From contig CBDFIU010000004.1 in NCBI GenBank assembly GCA_965248235.1, positions 1,612,001-1,676,000 on the forward strand: a stretch of 64,000 nt of DNA, read 5' to 3'. Position numbers and translations under genes: made by a program. How positions within the stretch are numbered: the stretch's first letter is position 1; the number at the start of each line of letters is the position of its first letter. Below, piece after piece: positions 8,360 to 18,291 of the stretch. The DNA comes from UBA6623 sp965248235. Its GTDB lineage: Bacteria; Acidobacteriota; Terriglobia; Bryobacterales; UBA6623. The notes beneath the pieces were generated by a model. The model made no database searches. It saw only the letters and a list, made by a program, of their open reading frames with translations, and had not been told where the DNA came from.

Positions 8360-8968
8360 CTAAAAGGTGATCCGGTCGCCAACTTTGAGCCTGCGGCCGG
8401 CGGCCTGCCCGGCGGCCAGCTCCAGTACGTATTGTGCCGCAAAACCGCCGCCGTAGTTGGGACATTCGGCTCGGTTGGGCGACGGACACGGCGGCGTGTG
8501 GGCGGAAATGAAGACGATGCGGCGATCCGCGTTCATCCAAATGATGTCGAGCGGTATCAGAGTGTTGTACATCCAAAACCCGCGCGGAGATTCGTCGGGG
8601 AACAGGAAGATCATGCCGCGGTCGGGGGCCAGTTCGCTTCGGAACATCAATCCCCGAGCTTGCTGCTGCGGCGTCGTCGCCGGTTCGGCGTCAATGACGG
8701 CCCCGTCGGGCAGTTGGACGGGGATGGTCAGCGCACCCGAGTACCCGGACGATCGCGTGCCCGTCGAGCAGCCCGCCGCGAGCAAGAGAAGCGCTATGCC
8801 CGGAAAGATCGCGAACCCCTTGAGCCGCGAAGCGGCGGCGGGAATATAGCCCAAGGTGAAGTCAAAGGCGGAACCCTGGGCAGCCTCCTTCCCGCGCGAA
8901 CCCTGAAGGGGCGAGAGGAACGCCCCAACACCCATCTTCATGGCGGTCTTACAAATCCGCGAATTCAT
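8360..8968 (-). CDS. DUF192 lipoprotein with a repeat-derived N-terminus
   Basis: The C-terminal ~120 residues form a DUF192 domain (EPATTPQQQARGLMFRSEL, FWMYNTLIPLDIIWM), a small periplasmic family of unknown role. Before it is a lipoprotein signal (FPGIALLLLAAGC, lipobox LAAGC). The longest frame begins at ATG 8968, but its first ~50 codons are the family C repeat. No ATG or GTG lies between the repeat and the hydrophobic stretch. Likely starts are a TTG inside the repeat (giving MGYIPAAASRLKGFAIF) or the distal ATG. Either way, the present N-terminus is supplied by the repeat. Confidence 0.8.
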   Translation of the reverse strand: MNSRICKTAMKMGVGAFLSPLQGSRGKEAAQGSAFDFTLGYIPAAASRLKGFAIFPGIALLLLAAGCSTGTRSSGYSGALTIPVQLPDGAVIDAEPATTPQQQARGLMFRSELAPDRGMIFLFPDESPRGFWMYNTLIPLDIIWMNADRRIVFISAHTPPCPSPNRAECPNYGGGFAAQYVLELAAGQAAGRRLKVGDRITF

Positions 8969-8970
8969 GC
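8809..8970. repeat. Dispersed repeat family C, copy C2 (overlaps a gene)
   Basis: About 160 bp related to C1, C3 and C4. It begins TTGAGCCGCGAAGCGGCGGC, passes through ATATAGCCC and AACCCTGGGC, then CCCTGAAGGGGCG, and ends ATCCGCGAATTCATG. Its minus-strand frame is open and runs into the DUF192 lipoprotein. Confidence 0.78.
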
Positions 8971-9008
8971 AAACCGAGCGTGCCCGTTCTTTCGCGGCCC
9001 CTCACTCA

Positions 9009-9116
9009 GGGGCTGTGAAAAAATGGGGACTGTCCCAAGCGCCGACCGAATAAATTCCATTGAATCAATAACCGCATCCGGCGCGAACCGGACTGTCCCC
9101 GATTTCTTCACAGCCC
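9009..9116. repeat. Dispersed inverted repeat family A, copy A1
   Basis: GGGGCTGTGAAAAAATGGGG at one end and its near reverse complement (CCCCGATTTCTTCACAGCCC) at the other, around a ~60 bp centre containing GAGCGCC/AAGCGCC-GACCGAATAA. It can fold into a long hairpin. Related copies are A2-A5. It abuts the stop of the NMT1-like gene at 9118. Confidence 0.8.
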
Positions 9117-9117
9117 G

Positions 9118-10008
9118 TCACGCGGGCGGCTCCACGACGACGTCCTCGTAAGCGTGCCTCTGCGTCACGGCCCCGCCGTATTCAAAAACATTCAGGGCCT
9201 GCTCGTAGAGATCACGAGAGATCGCGATGTCTCCCGCCCAAGTCCCGCTTTGCTGATAACGGCCGATGGTCGCCGCCAAAACATTGCGGTCGATATCGGG
9301 GAAGAAAGACGCCTCGATCGCGGCAACCTCTTCGGGCGGCGCCGCGGCCACCCACTCGCGCGTCTCGCGGTAGACCTTAGTGAAAGCCCGCGCGGCGTCG
9401 GTCGCCAAGAACTCCCGGGTCGCCAGCAAACTGCTGAAAGCGACTTCGGGCATCGCTTCGCCGACCGAGGCGACAACGTGGCCCAGTCCTTCTTTCTCGA
9501 GCTGTTGCGGCGCGGGCCCCTGCTGATGAACGTATCGGCCCAACCCGGAACGAAACGCCGCGTCGATTTCCTCGACATCGCCGGCGTCCACGGCTTCGAT
9601 CTTGCTCCAATCCACGCCTTGGGAATGGGCCGCGTAGCGCAACATCAACAACGGCTGCCGCCCATGGTCGGCGAGCAGAGTCGAGCCTTCGAGCTTTTTC
9701 CAGTCAAAGGCGTCGTCGGGTTCGCGGCCGGCAAGAAAGAATCCGTCGCGGCGGTTGATTTGGGCGAAATGGACGGGCAGATCGCTCGCGCCCTGCTCCA
9801 TCGGCCCCCAATTGGACCCGACAGCCGACTGCATGACGTCGGTCTCGCCCTCGCGAAGCAGAGCGTGGGAGCGCTGCCCGGGCTGCAAGACGTCGTAGGT
9901 TGTCCCGATCCCCAACCGTGTCAACTCGCCGCGCGCGAGGGTCGAGATCAGCGGGCTATAGAAAGCCGAGTGGCGCGAGACCATCACTCGGATCACACCG
10001 TCTGCCAT
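9118..10008 (-). CDS. NMT1/SsuA-like substrate-binding fold protein
   Basis: 296 residues from the ATG at 10008 (MADGVIRVMVSRHSAFYSPL); a TTG at 10032 is possible but less likely. It resembles the periplasmic-binding-protein type 2 fold of NMT1/THI5 and SsuA proteins: an opening beta strand followed by SAFYSPLISTLARGE, and a central HFAQINRRDGFFLAGR. No signal peptide or lipobox is visible, which is unusual for an ABC binding component, and no permease or ATPase gene is nearby. It may be a cytoplasmic THI5-type protein or a binding protein that lost its signal. The ligand is unknown. Confidence 0.65.
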   Translation of the reverse strand: MADGVIRVMVSRHSAFYSPLISTLARGELTRLGIGTTYDVLQPGQRSHALLREGETDVMQSAVGSNWGPMEQGASDLPVHFAQINRRDGFFLAGREPDDAFDWKKLEGSTLLADHGRQPLLMLRYAAHSQGVDWSKIEAVDAGDVEEIDAAFRSGLGRYVHQQGPAPQQLEKEGLGHVVASVGEAMPEVAFSSLLATREFLATDAARAFTKVYRETREWVAAAPPEEVAAIEASFFPDIDRNVLAATIGRYQQSGTWAGDIAISRDLYEQALNVFEYGGAVTQRHAYEDVVVEPPA

Positions 10009-10125
10009 GGTGAAAACCAGCGCGCGCGTCAAGAGCCCCCGCGGTTCGGGACGGCGGCTATGACGCCGCGCAGCACCAAGGATAGTGTTTCAGCTCGACA
10101 GTGTCAATGTCGCTGAAGGCCTGGG

Positions 10126-13100
10126 CTAGGGGCACTGGATCACGGTCTTGCTGTCCAAGCTGAACGCGCCCCCGACCCGAATCACCAGACTGCGAATCCC
10201 GCAATCGGCGTCTTCGGGAGGATCGAAGTTGACCTGGTAAAGCCCCAAGAACCCCGGCGCGTAGCCCTGGAACGAAACATTCGCGCCCTTGTCGTCAACG
10301 CCGACGACCACGGTTTCCGTCATCAGTGCCGGTGGAGACGTTCCTAACACTCCGGTCAAAACAGTAGGCTGCAGCTCACCGCCCCCCGTGAAGAACACCG
10401 ACAATGGCCGGCCTCTCACCGCCGGGTTGGCGGTAGTGATCGGTACGAAGGTGCGAGCGTCGAGCACCGCGCCCACGGTACCGCCGGCGGGATCCGGGAT
10501 CTCGAAAATGCCCGGCTGAGTCGAGAAGACCGGCACACCGCCCACGGTGGTCCGCGTGCCGTTATTTTCCACCTCGATGGTTATGAAATCTCCGATCGCG
10601 AAATCGACCTCGAACGGAACCTGGAGGTTGATTTGCTCAACAGGTGAACCTGTAATCGAAAGCAACGGCGACGGAATGCCGCCAATCAACACCGTCGTTC
10701 CTTGGTACGAGGTCACGCCGCCGGCCAACTCCGTTTCGGAGATTCCCTCCGACAGACCCTCTCCAAACAATGAGGCCAAACTGCCTGGAACGATGCCCGG
10801 CCGGAACGTGGCCGCATTGACGATGCCCTGGGAAACAAACGACGGGGTCCGCCCGATCGAACCCAAAACGAACGTCGTCGACAGCGTGTTGTCCACCGAG
10901 GCGACGATCGAGATCGTTCGGCTGAACTGATCGGCCGAACCGGGTCCCAGGCCCACGCCCGCCACGATCGGAAGCTCCACTCGCACCGCCGCTTGGCCGT
11001 CGGCGTCGGAGGCTTGGATGACCGGGTTCCCCGGCGCGCTGCCGTCCAGCGGGTGCAAGACCACGAAGCTAGGGCCGGAAAACTCGACCGAAACATTCGA
11101 GGCCGGAACGTTGTCGATCTCATTGACTTAGGCGATCAACGGCTCGGAAATCGTGCCCGCCGAGAGGATCTGATTCTGGCCTGAAACCGTCGAGATCGAC
11201 ACCGGCTCGGGCGGCGTGGCCATTAACTCGAAAACCGCCGTCAACCCGGAGATCGAGGCGCTAACGTTTACCGTACCGGGCTCGTCTCCCATGACCACGC
11301 GGGCGGTGGCCCCGTCGGGGTCCGTCGCCGTGATCAGCGTCGCCTTTCCGTCGGTGACCGCCCAGGTGACCTCGGGAAACGGCACGATGCCGCCTGATTC
11401 ATTGATGACGCGCATTCTCAGGGGTAGGGGCAGTTCCTTGCCCACGCGGCCGCTCTGCCCGTCGCCCTCGATCTGAAAACTCTCCGGCAACCCCCCGGTC
11501 GCGGTGACGTTGAAGGTCACCGTCGGGGCTTTCGGCGAGAGCGCTTCCGCTTGAATCGAGACATTCCCGGCGTTGGGGCCGAGCGTGACTTGAATCGAAC
11601 GATTGAAAAATGGAAGCGTCGTCATAAAAGTGGGACTCACGGTTGCCAGCGGTCCCGCTACCTGTCGAATCCTGACTCCAACCTCGCCGGTCGCGCCGAA
11701 AGGCGACTCCATACGGAAGACCAGCGGTTCGGGCAGTGGCTCGCCGGCCGCGGCGGTTTGCCCGTCGCCCGCGACTTTAATCATCTTGAGCAGGTTCGCG
11801 CCGGCCGAGATGTCGAAAGTGAAGCGGGCAAAACCCAGTTCCGAGAAACCGTGCAACCGGATGTTCAGCGAACCCGACTGACTCGCTCCCCCCCTTCGGA
11901 AAGGGCCGCGGCCCGACATCGCACGCTGGCGAAACCGTTGGCGTCGGTGGGAACCGAGTTGAGATTGCAGCTGGCCCGAAACTCGGCAAACGTGACGACG
12001 GCGCCCGGAGGCAGGGGGAAACCGGTCTCGTCCGTTATTAAAACCTTGAAAGGCTCCCGGAATTCTTCCAACGGCGCGACGAGCTGGAAGTCGCCCTCGA
12101 CCTTGATGATGCCGGTCGCCTTAATCAAGTTCAATTGAATCGGCTGGGGATCCAAACCCACCGTCCTCGCCGTCAGCACAATCGGTTCAATGACATCGAT
12201 CTCTTGCTCAAGCGTCTCCTCCTCCCCTTCTTCCGGCACATCAAGCGGAAACGTGGTGACGACAACAGAGGCGATCCCCAGGATATTCGTCAGGCCCGAA
12301 CCCGCCGGCTCGATCGAGACTTCGACAGGCGAGCTTTCCGCCGTGAACAAGACAGGTATACCGGCGATCGGACTGCCTTCGCTGTCCGTTACTTTGACCG
12401 AAATCGGCACCGGTACGACGACGTCGGGAGGAATGAATTGGCCGTCGCCGCCGTTCACCGTAATCAGGTCGGGCGGCAACAGCGAGGGGCCGAACGCGGT
12501 CGCGTGTCGGGAGGGTCTGATCGGGACGGCGACCGAGGCAACAACCGAGTTGGTATCGAGGTCGATCTTCGTCACCGTCGCATCGTCCTCCGACGCCGCG
12601 AAGAGGAAACGCTTGTTCGGCGAGAGCGAGAGGTTTCCCGTGTTCTCCGCGAAGGGCAAGATTTCGACGGCCGCCGGTGAGGTCGTCAAGTCAATGTCCG
12701 CCAACTCGCCTGTGACACTGAGCAGGCCGATCGCTCGTTCATCGCTCAAGATGACCACTTCAACGAAGCGGTGCTTTCCGACGCCGCCGACAATCGTCGA
12801 CTCGCGAAGATCCAAATCGAAGATCTCCGACGTGCTCGAAGGGTGTCCCGATGAGTTGCGCGCGAAAGCCTGCGTGCTGTTCGGCAAAGGCAACACATCG
12901 CCGTTAATAAATATGGAACTAGAGTCGGCCGAACTGATTTCCTCCAAATCCGCGGTCCGGAAATTACGGAGCGTGTCTTCAGACAATGCCAGGAGTCGAA
13001 AATCATCCGGCGTCAAGGCAATCGAGGTGACGTTGGAGACGTCGAGAGTCTGTTCGACCGCAAGCGTGCCGATGTCGACAATGGTGACGACGTCGCCGCC

Positions 13101-13571
13101 GCCGGCCAGCACATAGGCCTTCGCCGAGGGACTGTCCACCAAAATTTCGGTCGGACCTTGACCCACCGCGATCCCCGATCCGACCTCCTGATCGGTTTCG
13201 ACGTCCAGAATGCGCAAAGAGCCGGCCGCGATGAGAAGGTACCGGCCGTCGGGCGTCATCTCGACGACCCGTGGGTTCGCCCCCAGGCTGATCCTCTTCG
13301 TGATGGTCAGCGTTTCGACGTCCACCACGAGAATGGTCTCCGTCGAAGACGCGCTCACGATGTAGTATTTCTTGCCGTCCGGCGAGGCAATCACTTCGCG
13401 GGGCGCTCTCGTGCCGCCCAAGGTTGTTACCGGACTTAAATCTTCACTGTCGAGAACGGTGATTACGTGGGTGTCCTTGGAAAACAGGAAAACGTGGCCA
13501 CCGGCTTTCGCCCGGTCCGCGCCCATCAACAAGACGAGCAGGCACAGAGCGAGTGTACGAATCAAGAGCAT
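10126..13571 (-). pseudogene. Exported YVTN-propeller / Ig-like / TIGR03437 protein, two lesions
   Basis: Reads as one ~1145-residue exported protein. A signal peptide (LALCLLVLLMGADRAKA) starts at 13571, followed by a YVTN/WD-like beta-propeller of ~350 residues, Ig-like 'VTDSEGSPIAGIPVLF' and 'GQTAAAGEPLPEPL' domains, and a TIGR03437 C-terminal domain (FRPGIVPGSLASLFGEGLS, EQINLQVPFEV). Two lesions split it. At a run of seven C (11888-11894; G7 on the coding strand) the frame shifts and would be restored by an eighth G. At 11128-11130 an in-frame TAA follows SEPLIA, after which the same frame resumes with VNEIDNVPASNVSVEFSG. Probably a surface protein. The homopolymer lesion could be a read error; the TAA is harder to explain that way. 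Confidence 0.78.
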
Positions 13572-13696
13572 CTTGGATCAGTCCTCTCAGTGGCAGGGAG
13601 GTGGGCACCCGGTAGGAGGTATCCTCGAATCATATCAGTTTTTCGGGGGGCCGCAAAGACGGATTTTCCGCGTCCGTCCGGATTGTCACAAGCCGT

Positions 13697-14446
13697 TTAC
13701 GGCGCTTCGCGGTCAATCGCGCCGTCGAAGCGAAACGACTCGCCCAGATAGACTCGCCGGACCTCGGGGTCGGATTCCAGTTCCGCCGGCGGCCCGGCCC
13801 GAAACACCTCGCCGTTGTGGAGGATGTAGGCTCGATCGGTCACGCTTAACGTTTCGCGAACGTTGTGGTCGGTGACGAGAATGCCGATCCCCGCCTGTTT
13901 GAGTTCCGAGATAATGCGTTGCAGTTCGAGAACCTGCTTGGGGTCGATCCCGGAAAACGGTTCGTCGAGCAGCAAGAAAGAAGGTGAAATCACCAGCGCC
14001 CGAGCGATCTCGACTCGTCGGCGCTCCCCGCCGGAAAGCTGATAGCCCTTGCTGCGGCGCACTTTTTCGAGCCCCATTTGGTCAATCAAGTCATCGACCT
14101 TTTCGAGGCGCTCTCGCTTGGACATCTTGAGCGTCTGTAGAATCGCCAGCAAATTATCCTCGACGGTGAGCTTACGGAAAACCGAGGCCTCTTGCGGCAG
14201 GTAGCTGATGCCGAGCCGCGCCCGCTGGTACATCGGCGTGGCGGTGATGTCCTGGTCATTGAAGAAAACGCGGCCCGAGTCGGGGCTGATCAGGCCCACG
14301 ATCATGCGAAACGAGGTCGTTTTGCCGGCTCCGTTGGGCCCCAGCAGGCCAACCACCTCGCCGGGGTCCAGCGAAACCGATACCTCGTCGACAACCTTGC
14401 GGCCGCGATAGCTCTTGGAAAGATCTTCGGTTCGAAGGGCGCCCAT
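13697..14446 (-). CDS. lptB: LPS export ABC ATPase LptB
   Basis: 249 residues from the ATG at 14446 (MGALRTEDLSKSYRGRKVVD); the frame is open upstream but overlaps the preceding gene. It has all ABC ATPase motifs: Walker A GPNGAGKTT, Q-loop LPQE, signature LSGGERRRVEIARAL, Walker B LLLDEPFSGIDP and switch His in VTDHN. The LPQEASVFRKLTVEDN block is typical of LptB, which powers LptFG to move LPS from the inner membrane through the LptA bridge. It starts 10 bases after the stop of the LptC/LptA gene, so the two form an operon. Confidence 0.96.
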   Translation of the reverse strand: MGALRTEDLSKSYRGRKVVDEVSVSLDPGEVVGLLGPNGAGKTTSFRMIVGLISPDSGRVFFNDQDITATPMYQRARLGISYLPQEASVFRKLTVEDNLLAILQTLKMSKRERLEKVDDLIDQMGLEKVRRSKGYQLSGGERRRVEIARALVISPSFLLLDEPFSGIDPKQVLELQRIISELKQAGIGILVTDHNVRETLSVTDRAYILHNGEVFRAGPPAELESDPEVRRVYLGESFRFDGAIDREAP

Positions 14447-14456
14447 GGAATTCCGT

Positions 14457-16805
14457 TCAGGGAGTCGGCCGGGTGTTGGGGCGGTAGCTGTGGACGCGCT
14501 GTTGCTTGTCTCCATGAACCAAGACCCTGTCCCGGCCCATATCGTAGGTTAACCGGGCGCCGCGCGTCTCGCGCCCGTCGGCGGCGCGCAACCGCGCCGG
14601 CGATCCGCTGAGTTCGACGCGGTCCTCGGACGGACGGTACTCCGCCTCGCGGCCGAACCCTTGACGCTGGGGGCTGCTCTCGGCGGCGGCCTTGAAGATC
14701 CGCACCTTCCCTCGCGCGAAAGCAACCTGCAATTCCTCGCCGCCGCCCTCCTCTTCACCGCCCCCGAGCAAACCCTCTATTTCGTCCGACAGGACCGTTA
14801 AATCCTCGTGGATCAGCTTCGCTTGGTTGCGATAGACGGCCTTGCCGGATACCTCGTCGTAATCCAATGAATCGGCGCTCACCCATACCGGCGTCTCTTC
14901 GCCGGCTTCCGACGCCGCGGCGCTTCGCTCACCGCCTCGATGACGAATCACGCTACGCACATTCCCGCGCGCCGCCAAACTCTTGGCGCGCCGGTCAATC
15001 GTGATGTCGCGGGCCTCGATGCGGTTCGTCCCCTGCCAAAGCCGTGCCCGCCCCTGGTACCGCAACAGACCTTGCTCTTGCTCGGAAACCAAGTGTTCCG
15101 ACGTCGCCAGCACCGGCTCGGCGGAGGAGAACAGGCTCTCGGACTTTCCCAATGTTTCCGATGTTTCCGAGACCCCTTCCTGGTGCATCGACGAAACATT
15201 GCCGTGTGCTTCCATGCGCCCTGTGCCTTCCTCGAGCACGATCGTATCCGCGTTGACGGACCCGGCCTCATCCCAGATCCGCGCCCGGTTCGACAAGCGT
15301 GTCACACCCGCCCGAAGATCGATATCCGCTTGCTTGGCACGGCCTTCCCGGGTCCCTTGTTGAAAGCGAAAGTCTTCCCACTGCTTGATCCCGACGGCCT
15401 CCCCGGAGTCGTTGAAGTCGGCTTCGAGATTGTTGCTCCAGCTCAACAGCGGCTCCCGCGCGGCTTCGGTTTCGTCGTCGTCAACCGCCGGCGGGGTGCT
15501 GACGACCTCCACGTCGCCCAGCGCGACAAGCTTCTTCATACGGTGGGAAGCGCCGTAGTGCATCCGGATGCGCCGAGCATTCATGCGGCGCCGCCATTGA
15601 TCCGCCGAGCCGGGAATCAGTGCAAGGGTTCCCGGCGCGAGAGTCTCGACGCGGTCCACTTCTTCTCCGCCCGGCCGCATCGTCAGGTGAATCCACTCCG
15701 ACAGCACGCGTCGCCGTGCCGGCCGAGGCTCCGCCGCGTGCCCGGAATCACCGACGCGGGCAATTGGGTCACTCCGGCCGGACGCCGTTTCAATGCCGGC
15801 GCGTTCACGGACATCCGCTTCCCGCAACACACTTTCTTCCCGCTCCGGAAGGTGCGTATAGACCAGTTCCAAGCGCTCGCCCCACGCCGTCAGCGAAGAG
15901 CTCTCGGTGACGGAACGGAGGCGGGCCTTGGTTTGGCCGACGACCTTTTCGAGTAATTGACGCGGCCCGTACCAAAGCGTGGCCGCGCCCGCCTCGAAGC
16001 TGACCGTGCGCCCGGCCGCTCGCTCTCGGCCCGACGATTGCGTCATCTCAATGCGGCGCACCTCGCCTTGATCCAAGTAAACACTCGCCTGCTCGGCCCG
16101 CGCCTCGCGCGCGCCTTCCGTCAGTGTGACGTCGCCGATGAGATCGACTCGCTGGACGACCTCGTGATAGTGCAGTTCCCGCGAACGGATCTCGAGCGGC
16201 GAACGCCCCGCGGAGGGCGGGTCGCGGCGCACATAGACTTGCTTGTCCATGCGAAAGAAGCGATTGACGGAATCGTAGAAAGCGCCGACCGAGCTGCCCG
16301 AACCGCCTTCGAATTCATAGACGGTGGGGCGGTCGGTAACACAAACCCCGGTCTTGGCTTGAAAGGTAACGCCGGAGCTGTGAATCTTCGTCGCCGATTC
16401 GACCTGATCCGGATTCGACTCGATATCTCGGCCCAAAATCAGCGTTACATCGCCTTCGCTGTAGAGCTCTTCGGTGCGACTGTCAAAGCGCGCGCCGCCG
16501 CTAATCACCTGATCGTAGCGCTTCCCATTTTCATGGAAGATTCGTAACTCGACTCCCTTGAGGTCGAAAAGGTGGGTCTCGGTGGATTGGCGGAACGAAT
16601 CGGCGAAGAGCTCGACTTTTTGCCGCTCTGCCGACGATTGCGACCAGTTCCAACGACTCGCTTGCGAAACCAGCTCGGAGGGGATTACTTTTAGCTCCTG
16701 AATGCGCCCCTCTACCGCGCCGCGGCGCGAGTCCAGAAAATCCCACACCACCGCCGCGACAACCAAAACGACGGTCAGCAGCAGCAGAAAGCGGATATGT
16801 CGCAT
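14457..16805 (-). CDS. Large LptC/LptA (OstA-like) periplasmic LPS-transport protein
   Basis: 782 residues from the ATG at 16805, with one N-terminal membrane anchor (FLLLLTVVLVVAAVVWDFL) as in LptC. Several consecutive OstA/LptA beta-jellyroll repeats follow (ELYSEGDVTLILGRD, RVDLIGDVTLTEGAREARA, KKLVALGDVEVV, GRMEAHGNVSS, KSLAARGNVRSVI, VELSGSPARLRAADGRETRG). LptC and LptA are normally separate proteins of about 190 residues each. Here a single chain could be both anchor and a long periplasmic bridge. The position directly upstream of lptB supports the assignment. The frame is open far upstream (to 17747), but MRHIRFLL is the natural start. Confidence 0.85.
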   Translation of the reverse strand: MRHIRFLLLLTVVLVVAAVVWDFLDSRRGAVEGRIQELKVIPSELVSQASRWNWSQSSAERQKVELFADSFRQSTETHLFDLKGVELRIFHENGKRYDQVISGGARFDSRTEELYSEGDVTLILGRDIESNPDQVESATKIHSSGVTFQAKTGVCVTDRPTVYEFEGGSGSSVGAFYDSVNRFFRMDKQVYVRRDPPSAGRSPLEIRSRELHYHEVVQRVDLIGDVTLTEGAREARAEQASVYLDQGEVRRIEMTQSSGRERAAGRTVSFEAGAATLWYGPRQLLEKVVGQTKARLRSVTESSSLTAWGERLELVYTHLPEREESVLREADVRERAGIETASGRSDPIARVGDSGHAAEPRPARRRVLSEWIHLTMRPGGEEVDRVETLAPGTLALIPGSADQWRRRMNARRIRMHYGASHRMKKLVALGDVEVVSTPPAVDDDETEAAREPLLSWSNNLEADFNDSGEAVGIKQWEDFRFQQGTREGRAKQADIDLRAGVTRLSNRARIWDEAGSVNADTIVLEEGTGRMEAHGNVSSMHQEGVSETSETLGKSESLFSSAEPVLATSEHLVSEQEQGLLRYQGRARLWQGTNRIEARDITIDRRAKSLAARGNVRSVIRHRGGERSAAASEAGEETPVWVSADSLDYDEVSGKAVYRNQAKLIHEDLTVLSDEIEGLLGGGEEEGGGEELQVAFARGKVRIFKAAAESSPQRQGFGREAEYRPSEDRVELSGSPARLRAADGRETRGARLTYDMGRDRVLVHGDKQQRVHSYRPNTRPTP

Positions 16806-17030
16806 GAAGAAAAGGCCCGCGGGCGGGCAATGAACCGGGTGCCGGGCCGCGCCTCGACGGCCGAGTTGATCATACCAAAGGCGCCGGCCCGCGTTTCTCA
16901 TCGCCTGACGCGCCGGGGAAGCCAACTTGAGCGCGCCGGGCAAGCGATCAGGCCGCTGCCGACGGCAAGTGGTACTGTAAAGAACTGTCGGCGGCCCGAG
17001 GCCATGGGCGCCGCCATAATTGGGGGTCGC

Positions 17031-17420
17031 ATGCGGATGACGGACCGAGTCGCGAGACGCACCGCGCTTTGTGCGGTTGGCGCCTTCGTGCCGTTTTGCG
17101 GAACGCTCGCGGCGCGAAAAAAGAAGCGGAAACCCGAACAGACGGCCATTATTATCGGAACTGTTTTCCGGGGCCTGGGGTTCTCTTTCCCCGGAGTGGA
17201 GATCACGGTGGTTGATAAGGCCGCGCCAAAAAAGAAACGGCGGGGAACGACCGACCGACGCGGCGAATTCACGGTGCCGATTCCCGCCGGCGAGGCGGTG
17301 TATCTGGTGACCGCGAGGGCGAAAGGGTTCGCGGCACTCGAAAAAGAAGTAGAGATTTACGGCATGGAGCGCGTGTCCGTCAACTTCCGGCTGGCCGCCG
17401 AGAAAGGACCGCGCAAGTAA
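17031..17420 (+). CDS. Exported carboxypeptidase-regulatory-like protein
   Basis: About 129 residues starting at ATG 17031 or 17037. A Tat-like basic, hydrophobic N-terminus (TDRVARRTALCAVGAFVPF) precedes a single Ig-like beta domain (GTVFRGLGFSFPGVEITVVD ... GEFTVPIPAGEAVYLVTARA) resembling CarboxypepD_reg, rich in Lys/Arg. It is divergent from the lptC/A gene and followed by a paralogue at 17524, so the pair probably arose by duplication. A surface or periplasmic structural role is inferred only from the fold. Confidence 0.7.
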   Translation: MRMTDRVARRTALCAVGAFVPFCGTLAARKKKRKPEQTAIIIGTVFRGLGFSFPGVEITVVDKAAPKKKRRGTTDRRGEFTVPIPAGEAVYLVTARAKGFAALEKEVEIYGMERVSVNFRLAAEKGPRK

Positions 17421-17523
17421 CGTTGCCGGATCGTGGCGCGTCGAAGCCACATGTCGCGATCGCGCGGGGCCCGGCGAGATTCGCGATCGGCGAGGATTGA
17501 GAAGGACCCAGGGGGAAGATGCG

Positions 17524-17904
17524 ATGAATCGAAGACGATGGCTCGCTTTGTTGCCTTCGGCGGCGTTGCTCACGGTGGCGGCTGATCCCGCGGCCGCGCA
17601 GTTGTTCGGCGACAAGAAGAAGAAAAAGAAGGAGAAGACCCGCACCGTCAAGGGCTTGGTGACCGACGTGCGGGAAAACCCGATTCGAGGCGCCGTCGTG
17701 CAGCTCAAGAACACCCGGACTCTTGTGGTCAAGTCCTTCTTTTCCACGACCGACGGCGGCTACTATTTCCACAATCTCGACCCCAATGTCGACTACGAGA
17801 TCAAGGCCATGTACAACGACGCCACCAGCCGCGTCCGAACGGTCAGCTCGTTCGATAACCGCCCGGAATTGATCTACAACTTTCGGATCAAGCTCGCCGA
17901 ATAA
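17524..17904 (+). CDS. Exported carboxypeptidase-regulatory-like protein
   Basis: 126 residues from ATG 17524, with signal peptide (RRRWLALLPSAALLTVAADPAAA), a Lys-rich linker (DKKKKKKEK) and a CarboxypepD_reg-like beta domain (VKGLVTDVRENPIRGAVVQLKN ... GGYYFHNLDPNVDYEIKA). The plan matches the preceding gene: signal, polybasic linker, single beta domain. Small proteins of this type are frequent in Acidobacteriota. Their function is unknown. Confidence 0.8.
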   Translation: MNRRRWLALLPSAALLTVAADPAAAQLFGDKKKKKKEKTRTVKGLVTDVRENPIRGAVVQLKNTRTLVVKSFFSTTDGGYYFHNLDPNVDYEIKAMYNDATSRVRTVSSFDNRPELIYNFRIKLAE

Positions 17905-17979
17905 CCGGCTCATTGCCGGGCCTGCCTTTCATTGCAAACTCAGCCCGGAGACGGCGCAGTCGTTAGACTATTTCCATCG

Positions 17980-18291
17980 ATGCTGAATTCCGGGCTACGC
18001 TTGGGCCTCCGGCGAGACGACGTACGGAGACTGCTTTGGATCGGGGCAATCACTTGTTTGGTTCTGGTCGCGTCCACCGTGTTGCAGCCCGGCGGCGGGT
18101 ACCCGCCGCATCGAGATAAGCACGAGGTGGCGATTCTCGTTATCGAGGGAACTCTCGTAACCCTAGGCGAGCGCGTCGGCCCGAATTCAGTCATCTTCTA
18201 CGGCGCCCATCAGGCACATGGGATGAAGAACGTCGGATCGGACCGCGCGAAGTATATCGTCTTCGAGTTCCACGGAGACGGCGAGACGTGA
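17980..18291 (+). CDS. Membrane-anchored cupin-domain protein
   Basis: 103 residues from ATG 17980; a TTG at 17932 would add 16 unlikely residues. An N-terminal hydrophobic segment (LLWIGAITCLVLVASTVL) precedes a single cupin barrel with GGGYPPHRDKHEVAILVIEG and a C-terminal HGMKNVGSDRAKYIVFEFHG. The His/Glu pattern resembles the metal-binding cupin motifs in part. Its stop overlaps the GTG of the next gene by four bases, so it is translationally coupled to the glycosyltransferase-like protein. Role unknown; possibly a sensor or small sugar-binding partner. Confidence 0.72.
   Translation: MLNSGLRLGLRRDDVRRLLWIGAITCLVLVASTVLQPGGGYPPHRDKHEVAILVIEGTLVTLGERVGPNSVIFYGAHQAHGMKNVGSDRAKYIVFEFHGDGET

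Noticed and set aside
16806..17747. An N-terminal extension of the LptC/LptA gene to 17747
   Set aside because: The frame is open but crosses two genes on the other strand and has no family features; the LptC anchor starts at 16805.
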